Part shown: piece after piece, positions 1 to 14,828 of the stretch | Numbering within the stretch: position 1 is the first letter of the stretch | Layout: the number at the start of each line of letters is the position of its first letter | Assembly (NCBI RefSeq): GCF_028858725.1 | Contig: NC_084767.1 | Span: 5,693,501-5,757,500, forward strand | DNA length: 64,000 nucleotides | Reading direction: 5' to 3' | Origin: Colius striatus | Taxonomy: Eukaryota > Chordata > Aves > Coliiformes > Coliidae | Position numbers and translations under genes: made by a program | The notes under the pieces: generated by a model | Told to the model about the DNA's origin: nothing | Databases searched by the model: none | What the model saw: the letters and a program-made list of their open reading frames with translations, nothing else

Positions 1-3000
1 CCTGATGAAGATGCAGTTTAGAACATTACAACCTGCTGCTGCTCAACAGTGCTCCTCCACGAGAAGTGGCCTTCGCAGCTGCCAGGTGAGGTGAACTGAA
101 AGTTCCTCAGCTCCCATCAGGCAAAGCATTAAACTAGATCATTCCATTTGCTGAAAGCATCAGCCAGCTGATTTTGTCTGGAGAAAAAACAACAGAGCCT
201 ACTGAAAGCCCTGAGGTGCTTTGGGAGAAAAGTAGTAACGTTTTCAGTCAGGTACCTGTTTGCAGAGAGATTATCCACCATAGCTCAGTGCAGACAGTTC
301 CAGTACACGTGCACAGAAGCCAAGATCGCTCTGTCTGCTCTGGGTCTATCTCACTTGCCTGAAGACCACCAGTCCCAGCTGCCCAGCATTACTTCTCAGC
401 AAAAGCCAGCATCTCCCTGACCCAACAGCAGCCCACAACCAGAGCAATCACTAGTCTGCTTCAAGCAAGAAACAGATTGATTGTCTTGAGAAATTAACGC
501 CATTGGACTTCACTAATGATCTTGCAGCAGCAAGAACCTATGGCCAATTTTTCCTGCAACTTTTCTTTCCCTTCATCAGTAGCTTTCAGTTCACTTCTAG
601 ATTACTGTGAACAATTCTTCCCATTATTTTCCAGAAGCAATTCAGAGGAAATAATAGCCATTGGTGACATTAGTAAACTTCAGAGCTTTTATAGCTGTTC
701 TGAGGACCTAAACTATGCAACCGAAGTCTCCAGAGGCCTTGTCCAATTATCACACTGTGCATACATTGCAAAGAAACATAAATCTTCCAGCTAGTGAAGA
801 ACTGGATGATTCAAGGGACACCTCCACATTCCTCTCAACTGCAGCAAGTCCAGGCTGAACACTACTTAGCTGCTCATGTAATTTGTTTGAGACAGTATTC
901 TCTTTTCACTCTCTTATCTCTTTCATAATTATTACCAAAGTGGGAAGCACTATCATCATTCCAGTTTCCTGGACTGGAGAAACTGGTGAGACGGTAAAAA
1001 GTATTGCTAGAATACAGCAAGAGCTGTATTCTCCAGCTAACTAAAGGACATCTAGTGAGATGCTATTTTTTCTATCATGACAGCACTGCTGTTGTATACT
1101 ATTCAAAAACAGGGGATGGCAATATTTGTAGGTGAAGGGAAAAAAGAAGTTGTTGAGATCATTTAGATCTGAGATAGAAGAAACAAACTTCAACGATTTG
1201 TCTGAGCTTAAATGTTGTCCTCAACTTGCATTTATCTTAGAAGTTTGTTGCTGCCATATAAAAAATTGTGATTAAAAGCTTCTCTATTATGACTCTCCCA
1301 CCCCTTCAAGACCCCACACTTAGTGTCTAGTGGGAATAAGTAATCTTGCCTCTAACTACACCTCCTGTTGCTTGTGGTCTGCACACACTTCCCTGAATCT
1401 CTTGCTCTTTTCTAAGGATGCAACCAACAAGAAAACCCAGAGTTCTTCAAAATGTGTTTATAACAATTGTTTAAATAATTGTCTGTATTAAACATTCATC
1501 TTGAAATTTTGTCAACATCACAATTACTTTTTTTTTAACTAGGGGTTTTCTCTCTACAGTAAAGGTGTACAATTTTTCAGAAGTACAAGTGCCTTGCAAC
1601 ACAGTCTGAAGAGCACTTTTGCTGCAATCCTCTGCTGAAAAACTAAGCAACTTCCTGCAGTAAGGCTTTGAGGAAGGTTCCCATTACTGCATTTACAGTA
1701 ACAGGCAAGGGCCTTTTTTGCTACAATGAGAAATTTCAAGGTGATTTCACATCAATACTTCTGACTTACTCTGAATCTTTTACTACAAGACAGTTTAAAA
1801 ATAAAACAACATAGTACAAGTTTTCTTCCTTGTCATATCATTTTGAAAGCAACAAACTAAACACAGGAGTTCACACTTACCGTAATATGGCTTTTCCTAA
1901 CTTGATTTGCACAATTTTGAAATACAGATACCAAAAAAAGAATATCCTTATTGCATATTAAGATGACTCAGACAGTAAACAGAGCTTACTATGCTCTCAA
2001 AAGTCTTTTGGCTGAGCCCTAGCATTTTAAACCTTATCTACACAAGTTAATTAGGCATTTAATTTTGTGCAAAGTTGCCTTGTTTCAACTTCTAATGTTT
2101 AATTTCTACATGTTGGTAGGAAAACTGCCTTTATGGTAGTAGACCTTTTCCTGTAAGGGATGATTTAATTCCAGATGAGGATGTATACACGCTACTGCAT
2201 TGCTCTAATCACAACTTTAGAACAATTCTCACACTTGTTAGCTCACTAGTCTTAGGCTTGCTCTTTTATACAAATTGCCCTTTTTTTTAAACAGGCAGAA
2301 GTTGCAGAACATTTCCTGATACTGTTATCACAGGGCAGTTTGTAAACTTGGTTTTGCTTCACAGTTGCATAGAGTTGGCCTGAAGTTGCATTTTACTTCA
2401 ATCATTTACATAAGGAAAATCTGGAAAGCTTTCTTGGTTTTTTTTTTTTACTCGCTAGAAGCTACAAATTCATCACTTCAGCTCTCCCAATCTCATGATT
2501 AGGATCTTACCAACAAGTCCAAGATCTTACCAACATACCAATTCTGACAATACAAAGTTTGAGGGTACCATTTTCATCCTATCTGCATAGCAGATAAGCT
2601 GTATGGCTACAAATTCTTTAAATGCAAATGGAAAGTTACTCTGAAGATAGCATTCATCCATGCACTTGGGAAAATAACTTTAAACCCCCAAACAAAACAA
2701 ACAAAAAACTGGTAATACTGCAAGGCTTCTTGTAGTTATGAGGTTATCCCCCTCCCCCTAAAAAAGAAGAGATGGTCTGAAAGCTGGAGGAGTGAAACTC
2801 TGGGCAGGCATCAGTCTCTAAGCTACCTGAACCTGGTTATTTCCTTCAGCCCGATGTGTCTGAAATTAAGGGTACAATTTAGAAATCAGCCCTGATTTGT
2901 CTGACCCTCAAAAAAAAAGTATCTTCTTTGGTAAATCAAGAAGACACTTCCTCAGCTAGGATGGTTTTCTCACAACCTACTGGTCTGAAGGAGCTCAAAG

Positions 3001-4163
3001 GTTCAGGTCAGTAGAGCTACAATATCTTAGGCTGCTCTAAGACTGCACCTACAGCAAACATTTACATTCTTCTTTGTTCCCATTTTAGTATTTGCCTTTT
3101 TCGCAACATGAAATAGTACTGCTCCACATAATTCACCACCTTCTCTGGAGTCAGACAGACAGCAATACTGAAATATACTAAGTGTATGGGTCTTTTTACT
3201 ATTTTACCATTATCTCTGCAGATTAAGCTCTTCAGAACATAACCAGCAAGGAAAAGCAGTAGCAATCCAATATCCCGAGGGGTAAACATATAGTATCACC
3301 TTCTTTCCTCATTAGCTTCTGGCTCTCCACAGTGTTTTTTTACCTTGACCAGTATGACTACTTGCACTTTTCAGTCATTAGTGCTAGAGTTTGCTTGACT
3401 TTTGTTGTCCACAATACTGGACATTGCTCTACGTGGCTCCCCTACGGCAGGACAATTTCTCTGTAACCTAGAAAGAGAGTTTATAAGTCTGCAGGGGTAC
3501 ACTGCAATTACTTGAAGCATCAGTCTTGCTTTCCTCTACTTGCATAATATTGTCTGCAGGAAAGATTTCAAGACAACAATAAAGATAAATGTTCACACTC
3601 ATTTGCTAAATGGATGCCAATACTGAAACATTAGTATTGCACAGCAATGCCTATCTGTTTGATAGGAGCCCAGAACAAGCAATACACGTTCTAGCATCAT
3701 CGACACATCCACCAAGTGCCTCGAGAAGCAAATTTTCCTTTGGCACCTATATAAGAAACCTCTGATTTGCAAGGAACTGGTTATGCCTAGTGATTACAGA
3801 GGCACAGATAGTCCAAGGACAGAACTGCACGAGAGGCTGCATGTTACACAGATGTCCTACTCCACTACAGACCCATCCTTGGAACTGACCTTTCCCTGTC
3901 TTGTCACTTCCTTCCCATCCCTGATCTTTGTTGTTCCCTTCCACTGACCCAGCTTCAGCTGCCAAAACTTTCTCTGCACATCAACACCAGCACATAGATG
4001 TGTAGTGCAAGCTCATAATGCCTTGACTTGGACATCATTAGGCCTTACCCTAAGTAGGCAGAAGCTGTTAACACAGAGAAAGCAGCACAGGATATGTAAG
4101 GAAAATAACCATCTGCTCAGAAAACAAACCAAAACAAGCCTGAATAGACAGCAGCCAACTTAC
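1..4163 (-). other. CCNJL: CCNJL intron 2, partial
   Basis: This stretch lies downstream of the second CCNJL coding exon in the direction of transcription and is read as intron. I looked on the minus strand for the next cyclin-box exon and did not find it, so the remaining exons should lie beyond base 1. The sequence is AT-rich with short homopolymers. Open frames here are short and resemble no family I know. Confidence 0.6.
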
Positions 4164-4374
4164 TTGCTAGGAGAAGGCAGGCAAACGAAACGATGTGCAA
4201 TTGCTTGACAGTGATATCATAGCGATCCATGAAGAGATCCAATAAATAGATGGCGAGATGCCGGGCCGTAGGGCACAGACTGCAGCGGCTGCTCAGGGCA
4301 GTCAAGAGGTCAATGAAGTACCGGCGCATCCCAATCTGGGGTGAACGAGCCTTGTACAGAGGCAATGTAAGCTC
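4164..4374 (-). CDS. CCNJL: CCNJL coding exon 2 (start of the cyclin box)
   Basis: A 211-nt exon bounded by a TTTTTCCTCATAG acceptor and a GCAA|GTAAGT donor. It enters in phase 0 and leaves in phase 1. It encodes about 70 residues beginning [12 protein letters not shown] and running through [28 protein letters not shown] and ending FACLLLASK. This is the first part of the N-terminal cyclin fold as found in cyclin J proteins. Cyclin J family members are orphan cyclins whose kinase partner is poorly defined. The call as CCNJL rather than its paralogue CCNJ rests on the neighbouring C1QTNF2-SLU7-PTTG1 block. The codon interrupted at the donor should be completed by the next exon, expected outside the window. 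Confidence 0.9.
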
Positions 4375-7300
4375 CTATGAGGAAAAAGGGAGAAAAGAGG
4401 TAGTGAAACAAGTAGCATTTCAGTCTCTGATGTAGGCACAAATGTGGCTTGGACCAGCCAGCTTGAATAAAGATGGTAGGGACAAGTTAATGCAGCTGGG
4501 AAGGTACTTCCAGTTATCAGGAACGGGTGCTGCAAGTTAATCAATTGGGCCCTGGGTGATCACACGGGCAAGAACAGCATATGAGGAAGTAGCTGGCAAA
4601 GGAAGGGTGGCTTTGAGTCAACTTTGTTGGTTGTACTGCGTTGCCCGTGTACATCTCTGCATGTGCATTACCTAGATTCTCTACATCTTTGAATGAATAT
4701 AGCTTGCACCGCTACAACAGTCTGGAACCTCAAACACCATCCACCACTTGCTGTGACAGCTGTAGCACTATGACCCACAGAGAACATGGGGCTGGATTAC
4801 TGCATGTTCTGCCAGTCAGTTCACTTTAATGTCATCCACACACTTTCCTCCCAAGTATTAAACACACACTCAAACACTGATAGGTTACAGTTTAACTCAG
4901 GATCAACTTGCTGTTGCTTTCTACAAAACAAACTTCTTGGTGATGAAAACTGTTCCTGGACCCCCTTTTAAATTTGTTTCACACAAATTCAACTGTTAAG
5001 TAAGATTTTAACAGAATTTCATAAGTAGGGCAAGATAAATTTCTCTGATCTTGCCCCTTCCTCAGTTGCTCAAGTTACTACATCCTGGGCCAAAAAACCA
5101 ACCCCAAAAATAACGTCTAACATTTAAAAAACTTTTAAATCACATGATGCCTGGCTGCAGCAAGAAACAAAAGTAGCTATTTACAAGGAAAAAAAAAAAG
5201 GAGAATGATTAGACTATAGCAAATTTTCTGTGGTAAGCTTTCAATATTATAAAAACTAATTATTGCACTGACTGATGCATCTCACATGTAAAATAGGAAT
5301 TTTCATTTTAAAGGCAGGATTATGTACATTTTTTGCCTACCTATGCTAAATCTTCACCTGCAAGGGTTTTTACACACAAATTTGTAGCCACTATGCAAAG
5401 AACAGATTAAGGGAAGAAGTAAAGATCCTTGGGAATATCTGCAACAAGCTGATGCCGCTTAAAAATTGACAGTTTCTCCCTTTATTGTCACATCCTAATG
5501 CAGTTGCTATGGCCAGACTTGAAATAAAATGGGCTGAATACATGTCAAAAGGCATGGATTATAAAAATATCACCTCAGAAAGGTTTCTCAGTAACTTGTC
5601 AAGGTAATGTGTCATTTTTGTATTATCTATATGTGAAAATACATTAGTAGTACAGTGCTGAAAGATTGACATGTTTTATAGTGGAATACAAAGCAGTACA
5701 TAGCACTTAATTCTACTAAATAAATCAGGACTTTGTTTCAAAAGAAGTGTTCAGAGGAAATATCTGCAGTGCTACCCCATTTATAGAAGGAAGAGGCACT
5801 ACCTTGCACAGCCAGTGCAACAGCTGTCCACACTCCTTCCATCCCCTGGAAGGAGACATTCCACAAGGAGGTTCAGCTTAGCTAGGAAAAAATAGTTACA
5901 CAATCAGGCGCAGAGGGGCACACATAACTGGAAAGCAGAAGGAGAAGCAGTGTACAAAGACAGCAAGCAGAGTGCTGTTATGGATGATTGCTTCCTAGGC
6001 CCTTTTAAAGAAAGTTAGTGGAAAAACACATTCTGGACTGAACAGGCACATGCTGTGGACAGGAAAATAGCCCTCTGAAACCTGGGACAGCCTTCAATGA
6101 GGGAGTATAAAGAAAATCGCCCACCAGTAACAATTTATAAAGTAGGGAGACAACAAAACATGCTCCTCCCCCATTGTTTTATTCCCAGTAAACCCCCATA
6201 AATTTGATTTTTCATTTGCCTTATTTACAGAGATCTCAATCCATCAGCACAACTGAGCTACACAAGTTCAGAGCAGGAATTCACAGCATACCCATAACGT
6301 GAATGTTCTGGCAGAAATGGTTTCAAGCACAGTGCTTACAGCAGTTAAGATAACTGCATTATTTTTAATATGGTCATACAAAGCCTAAGCTATGGTTAGG
6401 ATCAGGTGGCAATTCTATCTCTAAAATACTTTGTTGTTCTTAGTGATTAGTAGGAGCTTCAAGTTTTATTTTTTGAATTGTCCTTCCTGTTTCCCCAGCT
6501 AAGTCTCTCAGCCAAATGATGTTATATACCTAGGTCAGCATAGCCATTTAATGTGATATTTGCTTTTCAGACCATAACAACAAATCCAGGAGATAAACAG
6601 TAATTCCAGTTGTACATCTAGTAAAAAAAAAATGACATGTCTAAATGTTACAGTTCCTTGGGTGAGCATTAGAGGCTCTGAATGAAAGCAGAGATTTGCA
6701 TCCAAACCTCAGAATACTCAGAGGTCAGAACTACCCCTACTCAGACCACTGCTAGAAAATTCAAAGAGCAGTCAAAGCACTGCTGGCATTTAAGCCAATA
6801 GGATTATTCTGCTACTGGTTTAACACATGTTTTCTTGCCTGGTTGAAAACAGGTTACCATTAAAGGCCATGAGTGAAAGCCATTCTCTCTTTTTTCCCAC
6901 CAGAACACCCAGTGTGGGATTCTGTGTAACAAGACTTGACAGCATGGACAAGGTTCAATTTCAGGATCAATGCTGAGAGGAACAGAGCCACGCACTGTGG
7001 TTTCTTAGAAGACCAAGTTCCTAGGTATTAATCGATGCAGGGTAATTATCTGTGTGTAGGCAAGAGACTTGCCCTGCACCAAGCTGCTCAAAGCAGCTAA
7101 TAAGTGGTTCAGTAGGACTGCTTTTACCCTGACACATCTGTCTCAAATGAGATTTTATTTTAAAAAAAAGCAAGTGGTACTACTTGAACAATGCAAGAGC
7201 ATCACCTCCCCCCACACAGGGTTCTTTAGCAATTCCTCAAGAGGAAGAAAAAAAAAAAGAAAGATTCATTCCAATTTTTAAAAATGCCCTTGCTGCTTTG

Positions 7301-10300
7301 GTGATACTGAGCCTGGATCAGCAAATCCAACTCTATGGGGAGAAAAAAATGAACTCTTGGGGGGAAAGAATAAAAGAAATTGTTTCCATTGCTCAATTTG
7401 CTTCATTTTTTTCCTCTCCAGTAAAACGAGGGAGAAGAAACTGGAAGTCCTGCTGTCTGCTGGAACTGCCCTTTCATATGCTGCTTCTGCTGATCTTTGA
7501 CCTGTTCATCTGCATCTACTTCAACAACTTTGCTTTGGGCTACTGAACAATTACCACATTCAAATGCTAAAAGCAGCAGCATTTAAGAGGCTCACAGGTG
7601 TCTTGGAAATTACTTGACAAAATTTGCTCAACATATTGATCAGTGTCTCTCCACAAAAAGAGAGAAAAGCCTCCAAAAAGTCAGAGCACAGCATTTCAAA
7701 GGATCACCACTTTATCTCATAACCTGAAAAGTAAGGCTTGGACTGAGAGTCAATGTTAAGGGCAAAGACAATTTTTAAGCTGCCATCTCCTACCAGCTTC
7801 AAGGTCTGACCTTCCAAAAGAAAAGAATGGTTGTAAACATTTTTCAAGTGGTGTTAAAAACAACAAATCTCCCTCAGCAATCACATCTGAAAGACAGCCA
7901 GGCTCCAGACATTAGCCATTCATTCACAGCTCATCACCAGTAACCTGTCCACTTCAGCTGGCACCATTAACTCTCTGAGCTCAGAGACAAGATTTGTCTG
8001 GTTTGGATGGTTTTGTAACTGGGCTGAGCAATGCATTTCAGAACTCATCCCTAAAGGAGACACGAAGCAAGGAGACTTAAACTAAAGTTTTTGAACGACC
8101 ACATGAAACTGTCCATTTGAACTCAATCAGACAAACAGCTACTGAAGTGGAGAGGAAGAAAACTTAACAAGGTCACTTTCCCCAGCTCCCTTAAAGCAGC
8201 AGCTGGTGTCTACCCAGCGTTTATCTTCATCAGATGGTTTGGTGTTCAACATGGGAAGAAATTCCACACATTTTTTTCTCCCGTCTAATTTCTTTTCAGT
8301 ACAACTGTTCTCCCCCTGATAAAAAGCCAGTAATGAACTGACAAGCAGCCAAATCCCAGTAGAAAAGCTATGGTAACAAGTCACACTAATTATGATCAGT
8401 TCTTAGAACAAAAGTTGAATTTATCAAGGTATTTCAGAACCACTCACAGGATCTTTGACAAGGAAAATGAAAGGCTTTAACAAATGTGCCTCAGGTTCTG
8501 AAATTCAGGGAGATGTTAACTGAATCTGGTTTTCTACCATGTCAGAGCACTTGGACTTCAGTCATGATCTGTTCTGTGCTAGACGTCAAACACAGAGCAT
8601 CTCCTGACTCCCTGCAACAGCTTCACTGTTTCTAACAGCCCTCCTTCTCAGCACCAGCCATCTTTGCTGCATATAGACATCTCCAGAGAGCTGCATTTTC
8701 TGGAGAGACGAGTAAATTACCTTTTCATTTCTGGAGCAAAATGAAGCACCTGAACTAGAGCTGTTCTAAACTAGAGTTGTTCTAAGAGTAAAGCCTATTC
8801 ATCTAGAAACAGCTGCTCCCCTACACAGACACCAATGTTGTTTACTACTATGAATCTCATACTTTTCTCATTATCAGTCTTTTTTAATCATTATCTACTT
8901 CTGTTTCTGCATAAACAGAATCCAGTGCATGGCCCCTGCTACTACAGCTCACAGGTATCCACGACTGATCCTAACCCAAAACCTGAAAAAAGGTTCCACT
9001 GGGTATATTTGTTCACCAGCTTAAGTGTAACTTCAGTTTCAAGAAGTTCTCTCTAGATTCTTTAATCTAGGGGAAAAGTGTATAAAGCCAAGACACACAA
9101 CTGTACTGTCAATATAAGGAACTCAAAAAAAAAAAGCAAAAGGCTACTAATTAAGTCAGAAAACTAATGGTAAATTTGGCAGTCATTTAGCAGTCTGTAT
9201 GTTGCATGTTTGAGAAATACAACATGTACATGACCTCCACTCGGTTCTTTAAAATTCCTATCGTCAGAATGACAGATACTGCAAAGTTGTTGGCATTGGA
9301 TCAGGAAAAAATAAATGCCTGTAGATGAAAAATAAAGAGAAAGCTCATCTAGCAGGCTATTAACAGTTGTTCTTTGAAAGAGAAACTCCTTCCTGTTCTA
9401 ACTAAACAGAACACCAGCTGTGGAAGAAAGGTGCCAAAATGATCTCTTGGATAGAATTATTGCACTGCACAGGAGAAACCACTAAAAGCTAACTCCTCTA
9501 ACAGGCATTATTTATGCAGGCAAGATGCTGCTACACACACAAAAAATAGACTATACTATTTTTTTATAGGAGCTTGCAAATTGAGAGGACTCAGCATGCT
9601 GCTTTGCAGCAGACTAAGTAATTTAAATCTGCTACTAATGTCATGCTATTCTCTCCACCCCCCCACAGAGACAATCCTTCTGCTTCTGCCCAGAATACAG
9701 CACTATGGCTTCCAGTACCAAAATTACTCATGTGAAGCTTAATGGTAACTGTTTCTATGCTTATGCAGCTGACTGCAGTTTAATTAATGGGTCAGAAAGG
9801 TTGAGAGTGTGTTTGTGAACAGTCTGATAGTAGAGGACAGCTGATGCATTTAGCTTTTACTCATCTTCAAGTTTGCCATGCAAACTCAAAGGGAAGGGGG
9901 CAAAGATAACTGACGGTATGGCCAGCAGGATGTGTTTCCTCACAGAGCAGAAAAGGATGGTGAGAGTCACTCAAACAGCTGCACTCACTTCACCCGTGAA
10001 AGCAAAAGCCATGCTGTCTCCTAACACAGAGAGCCAATGATTATACTTGTTAGCAGATACAGCAGTGAGGGACAATCTACATGATCTATTACACTTCTTT
10101 TCAGCCCTTCCATAGCCATATTTTTAAGATTCCTGAAAGTTTGCCATTGCTTAAGCAACCTTCAGCCATTTTAGACAAGTCTTAATCAGCTTTTAGAACC
10201 GCCAGCCTCGCCCATGGTCTGGATTCAGTACACAAGAGACAATTATCAGAACCACGTTTCAAAAAGGATATCAAACAGTCCCTCTCAATTTCCAGTGAAA

Positions 10301-13300
10301 ATTTAAAATCCATATATTTTCTAATGAGGAAGGGTACATGGGCAATATATCCTTTCTTTTCCCCCTCATTCAATAGAGACGATCAGGCAGACAGAGGAAC
10401 AGCTTAAATGTGCTTGTTACACTGCCTAGATCAGTGTTGCAGCACCACACCAAGACAGTATTTCAACTGTATGTGAAAGATTTTTGTGCTTGAACCCACT
10501 CTACCTACCCTTCAGCATCCTCACAACAGTCCCAGGCATTCCAGATTTGCAAGAAAGCTGACCTAGTGATTGAAAATCCTCTATTTCATGTGTTCCACTG
10601 TGGTATTTTATCAAGCATTTCATTAAGACCTTATCACACACTCCAAAACATACAGAAGTTCAGCAGCTAATCCGAGAAGGATCAAAAAGGAATGTGAAAA
10701 TTGAAATTCTAGCTTTAAGGAAAAAGAGAGATCATGAATGACCACGTACTTTATTAGGACACCTGTTCCTTTCAGCTTCCAAAACATGCTGCCATCTATA
10801 ACATAACCAAATTACAGCTAGCAACCAGCAATGCTATTGTTGCTGACTTTCAAAAGCTCGGGGGTTTTGTGTGTGTCTTCTGTTAAGTGAACAGATGATG
10901 CTTTTGTTGCTGGACTGCCAAAAAACCTGATATTAATACACCTCAGTGTCTGTTACACCTGCTTGCTTTGACAACTGAATCAAATTGGAAAGGTGCATCA
11001 GAATGAAAGGTCAATCTTCTATCCATTAAAAGAAATAGAAAAGAGTACTAAACCTTTTGCATGTTTACAGGTATCAGGGACCTCTAAAGTCCTCATACAG
11101 ATTTTGTTTTAAAAACAAACCCACAGAAGTAGCACCTATGCAGTGCTTCAAAGCCTTCCCACTGTTCAAAGTGTGTCTACTCTGTACCAACCTGCATTTT
11201 GGCATAGCCAGATCTGAACATATCATATTTAACATTTAAACTAATAAAGCCTTGAAGAGATTGCTAGTTTTTAAAATAACATGGACTAAAGTGGATTTAG
11301 AGGCTAAAAGTTAAAACAGTACCTGTTGCATCAAGGCTTTCACATTATCAACAGGTCAAGTAAACCAGATGCTTTGGCATAACTACAGGAAACACAGGAA
11401 CATATGCTGGGTGCTGGGAGAAAGATTTTGTTTTTACTCAAGCTTTTCCTGATGTTAATGACAAAACCCTGCAGGATGATTTTAAATTGCAAGAAATGCA
11501 TTTATGGTGATAGTACTCAAAAGACCAGCAAAGAAAAGGGTCCCTCACAAAAAACCCTGTAGGAATTCCATTCCTGCTTTAGGGAGAGACCACAGGCCAA
11601 ACCAACACCACGGGTGAAGCAGAGGGAAATGCTGCACGTCAAAATAGAATGAAACACACTGTGGTGGTGAACAGCATTTCCTCATTGTGATCTTTAAACA
11701 GAGAGGAGGTGGGAGACAGATGGGGAGGAGTTTTCACCTACAGGAAATCTCTCATTTTTACTACTTCAAAGAGAAGGACTGTTTGCTTTCAGCAAAAAGA
11801 GTATAGTTTCTCCTCACCTGACTGAAAGTAACTGTGGACATTAATTTGGACTGCCCCTAAAAAGATCAAGTTACAAATATTAACCTTTTAATTTCACAAG
11901 CAACAAGCCCTCTCAAATTTGGCCCTGCTCAAAGAAGCTATGCAGGAGAGAAATAAAAACAGAAACACAGACAGATCTAGGAATCCTCATTAATTGCAGG
12001 AAATGAACATATCCTGTAAGGAAATAGCCCAACACAACCACAAAAACATGGGAGAAATAGCAAACTGACACCACATATTTCTGGGACACTCAAACTGCCC
12101 TCTAAAGCAAAGTATTTCCTCAACTTTAAAAAAACAGAAAAACCCCAACACTGACTTATTACTCCTCTTCCCACACTTGTGGAGTATTCAGGGCTACTGA
12201 AGCAGACAGAAGAGTTTTGCACAGGTGTTGCAGTAATCCCACATCCATTCAGAGATCTCTGATCTTTGCCACAGAACTCACCTGCCTGGCACAATCGTAG
12301 GGCAATCATAGAAGTAGTGAAGTACCAGAAAATATCTGTGCATATATACAGCACCTCTTTTGGCTTGGTGTGTGTCACACTCTTCTAGTACAAACAAACA
12401 CAGTATGCTCCAAGTTTTATTTTCCTTCCTAGCTCAGTGTTGCAACAGGTTTCTCATTCTAGTTTAATGCAAGGGAATACTTTAATCTTTCATTTAAAGT
12501 CCAAGGATGAGTGTAGCACATTTGGAATGTGTTTTGCTCCACTACATTGGCATGCTCAATAACTAACCCAATACAGTCCTGCTATGCTGAACACTACATC
12601 CCAATAATCACAGATATCTTACTAGTCAGACAATCTGGTGGCTATTAATCTCCTCTGCATTGAGCTAGAGCCTTCTGGAAGTCACAAAGTCTCACAGCAT
12701 CTTTCAGCCCCTGAATAAAAAGCCAGGTATACCACACACATTCAGTGCTCTCATGCAGAACACATCCATCAGATACAGCATACCTTTATCACAAAGGACA
12801 CCAGCTCTCAGTGAGGTTAAGAACAACTCACAGATCCAATTGTGGGGCTGGAAAGGATGACACGACGTTTTTTCCCAGTTAACACAAACCCAGGGTTGTT
12901 GTTTGTAGGCATATATCTCCTGTATTTGTGTATCTAATAGTTTGGGAAAAAAAACCAAAAAGTGTTTCTAATGATCCTTCAGTTATTTGCCTTAAAACAA
13001 TTATGTTATTTAAAAGGGACATTTTATTCCTCACAGTAAGCCCTGACTTTTAAGTGTGTTCTTTAAAGTGGGATGGCCTGCAACATGCATTTCAACTTCT
13101 TTGACAAGATTACATGCTCACCTAAGACTAGAAACACATGCTCTTCCAGACTAGGACTCCTCACCAAGTATCCTAAACCACAGAGGTCATTTCAGCTTGA
13201 CAGTATCATTGCCTGAATCATATGTATTCCTGTGTCAATAAGCTAATACACCAATAATGCACCAAAACACTAATACTCCTGCAGAGATGCCACCACGGAA

Positions 13301-14828
13301 GCTTATTTTGTTCTAAGAAATGACCTGTAGAATATCTAAAACTGGTCCATGCTGACTTCCAAAACTGACTTCAGTACCTCAGAACTACTTGTCTTCTCAG
13401 ACATTGCTGACGGATCCTTTTGAGGAGTTCTACAACATTCTACAGTAAATTCTGACACTTTAAACAGCAAAAAAAATGAGCAAACTTGGGCAGTATAAGA
13501 GTTGTTTCTGATGAATAGTACTTAAAAAAAATTCACAGAAAGTGAACCAAAGAAGTCTGGGGGGCTGTGACTATTTTTGCTTGATATACTTGCACTCACG
13601 ATTCTCATGCAGCACTTCCTTCAGAAAGAAAAGTCACTCTTATAAGGTGGCAGACTGTAGGATTAAAATTGTCCTAGCAGAAATAGCTGTAAGATCTTCC
13701 TCGGAGCAGAAAAAGCAGAGAAGCCCAGAAATCTCTCTCCCCCTTTGCAGGTTTCTTTGAATTCAAATAATTTTTGTTATTTCAGCTGGCCTAGGTTAGT
13801 ATCTAAACACAAAGCAGTTTTAGCCATCTGGAGTCAGATACATCCAGAAAATAAGATGAAAAGTTAAATAGCCAACTGAATGGTAGTGGATACACACACA
13901 CACAGAAGGGGGGGGGGGGGGGAAAAGTCCAAATCCAAACTTCCCCCCAGCTTCTTTCACCCTGTCAATTGGATTCCCTGTCATTCCTCTTTCCAAGGTA
14001 GGGTCCTGAAGGCCTGTCTCAATTGGAGGACATGAGAACAAACCAACACCTTCACAGAGACCTGATAACAATTAACTCACCCGACCCAAGTGCTAAATGC
14101 CTGTAAACAAAGGGAACAGAACGTCCAAAACATTCACTACTTTGCTTGCCATAACTTTAGTGATTTAACAACTGTGGCAAGTGCAGGTAATATTTGCTGA
14201 GGACACTTTTTTTCACGTTACTCATGAATTCAGAGTCTGCAGTACTGGGAAAAGCTGGGAACTGCATTTAGAGTTTCTCCAGAGTTGGGACTCTAAGGAA
14301 GCGTGAAAAGCAAAGGAGCAGCCTCAGTTTTGTGTGCCCCTGTACAGGTACACCAGTTCAAACAGCAACTGGACTATTTCACTCATTGCAGGGCATTTTA
14401 CTGGTTTTCTAATCCAGGTGTAACCAACACACTACCTGCCAGGGAACAGGATCTTACCTTTCACTCAAACTTTTAACATTGTCTGTTGGGAAAAGAAGCA
14501 GCGCTGTATCTCCACCTCCTACGGTACGCTCACTTTTTTGCGTGTCGGTGTCACCATCCTCTTAGCATTTAACGCAATGAGGTAACGCCGCGACTAAGTT
14601 CAAGCGGTTGCAGGCAGGTATTTTTAGGTAGCAGCTTTCACAGGTTTGTTTTTTTTTAACAAGTCTCGATCAGAAAGCAGAGCACAGGGAAGAGAGCACT
14701 GTGCAAACGTGCTCCTCCGAGACCTGCCGAAAGGGTCAAGCCTCAGTGCGGGCACTAACAGTTTCGGCAGAGAAGAAAGCGCGCAGGGGAGAGCGAAGAG
14801 GAGGGAAAGGAACAAAGTGCGACCCAAC
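4375..14828 (-). other. CCNJL: CCNJL intron 1 (about 10.4 kb)
   Basis: Intron between the two recognised CCNJL coding exons. I see no exon-like frame with good splice sites inside it on either strand and no RNA gene. It is AT-rich, with scattered A and T runs and one AC/G-run microsatellite near 13.9 kb. Short open frames, for example at 7184-7546 and 11977-12378, have no family resemblance and are treated as chance. Confidence 0.6.
13892..13922. repeat. AC microsatellite followed by a 15-bp G run
   Basis: A short (AC)n tract runs directly into an uninterrupted run of 15 G at 13908-13922. It lies in the CCNJL first intron, about 1 kb downstream of the first coding exon. Long G runs are prone to length errors in sequencing and could form quadruplex-like structures. 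Confidence 0.9.

Noticed and set aside
3062-3289. Minus-strand frame that might be CCNJL exon 3
   Set aside because: Its content does not resemble the cyclin-box continuation expected after LLLASK and lacks a matching splice phase.
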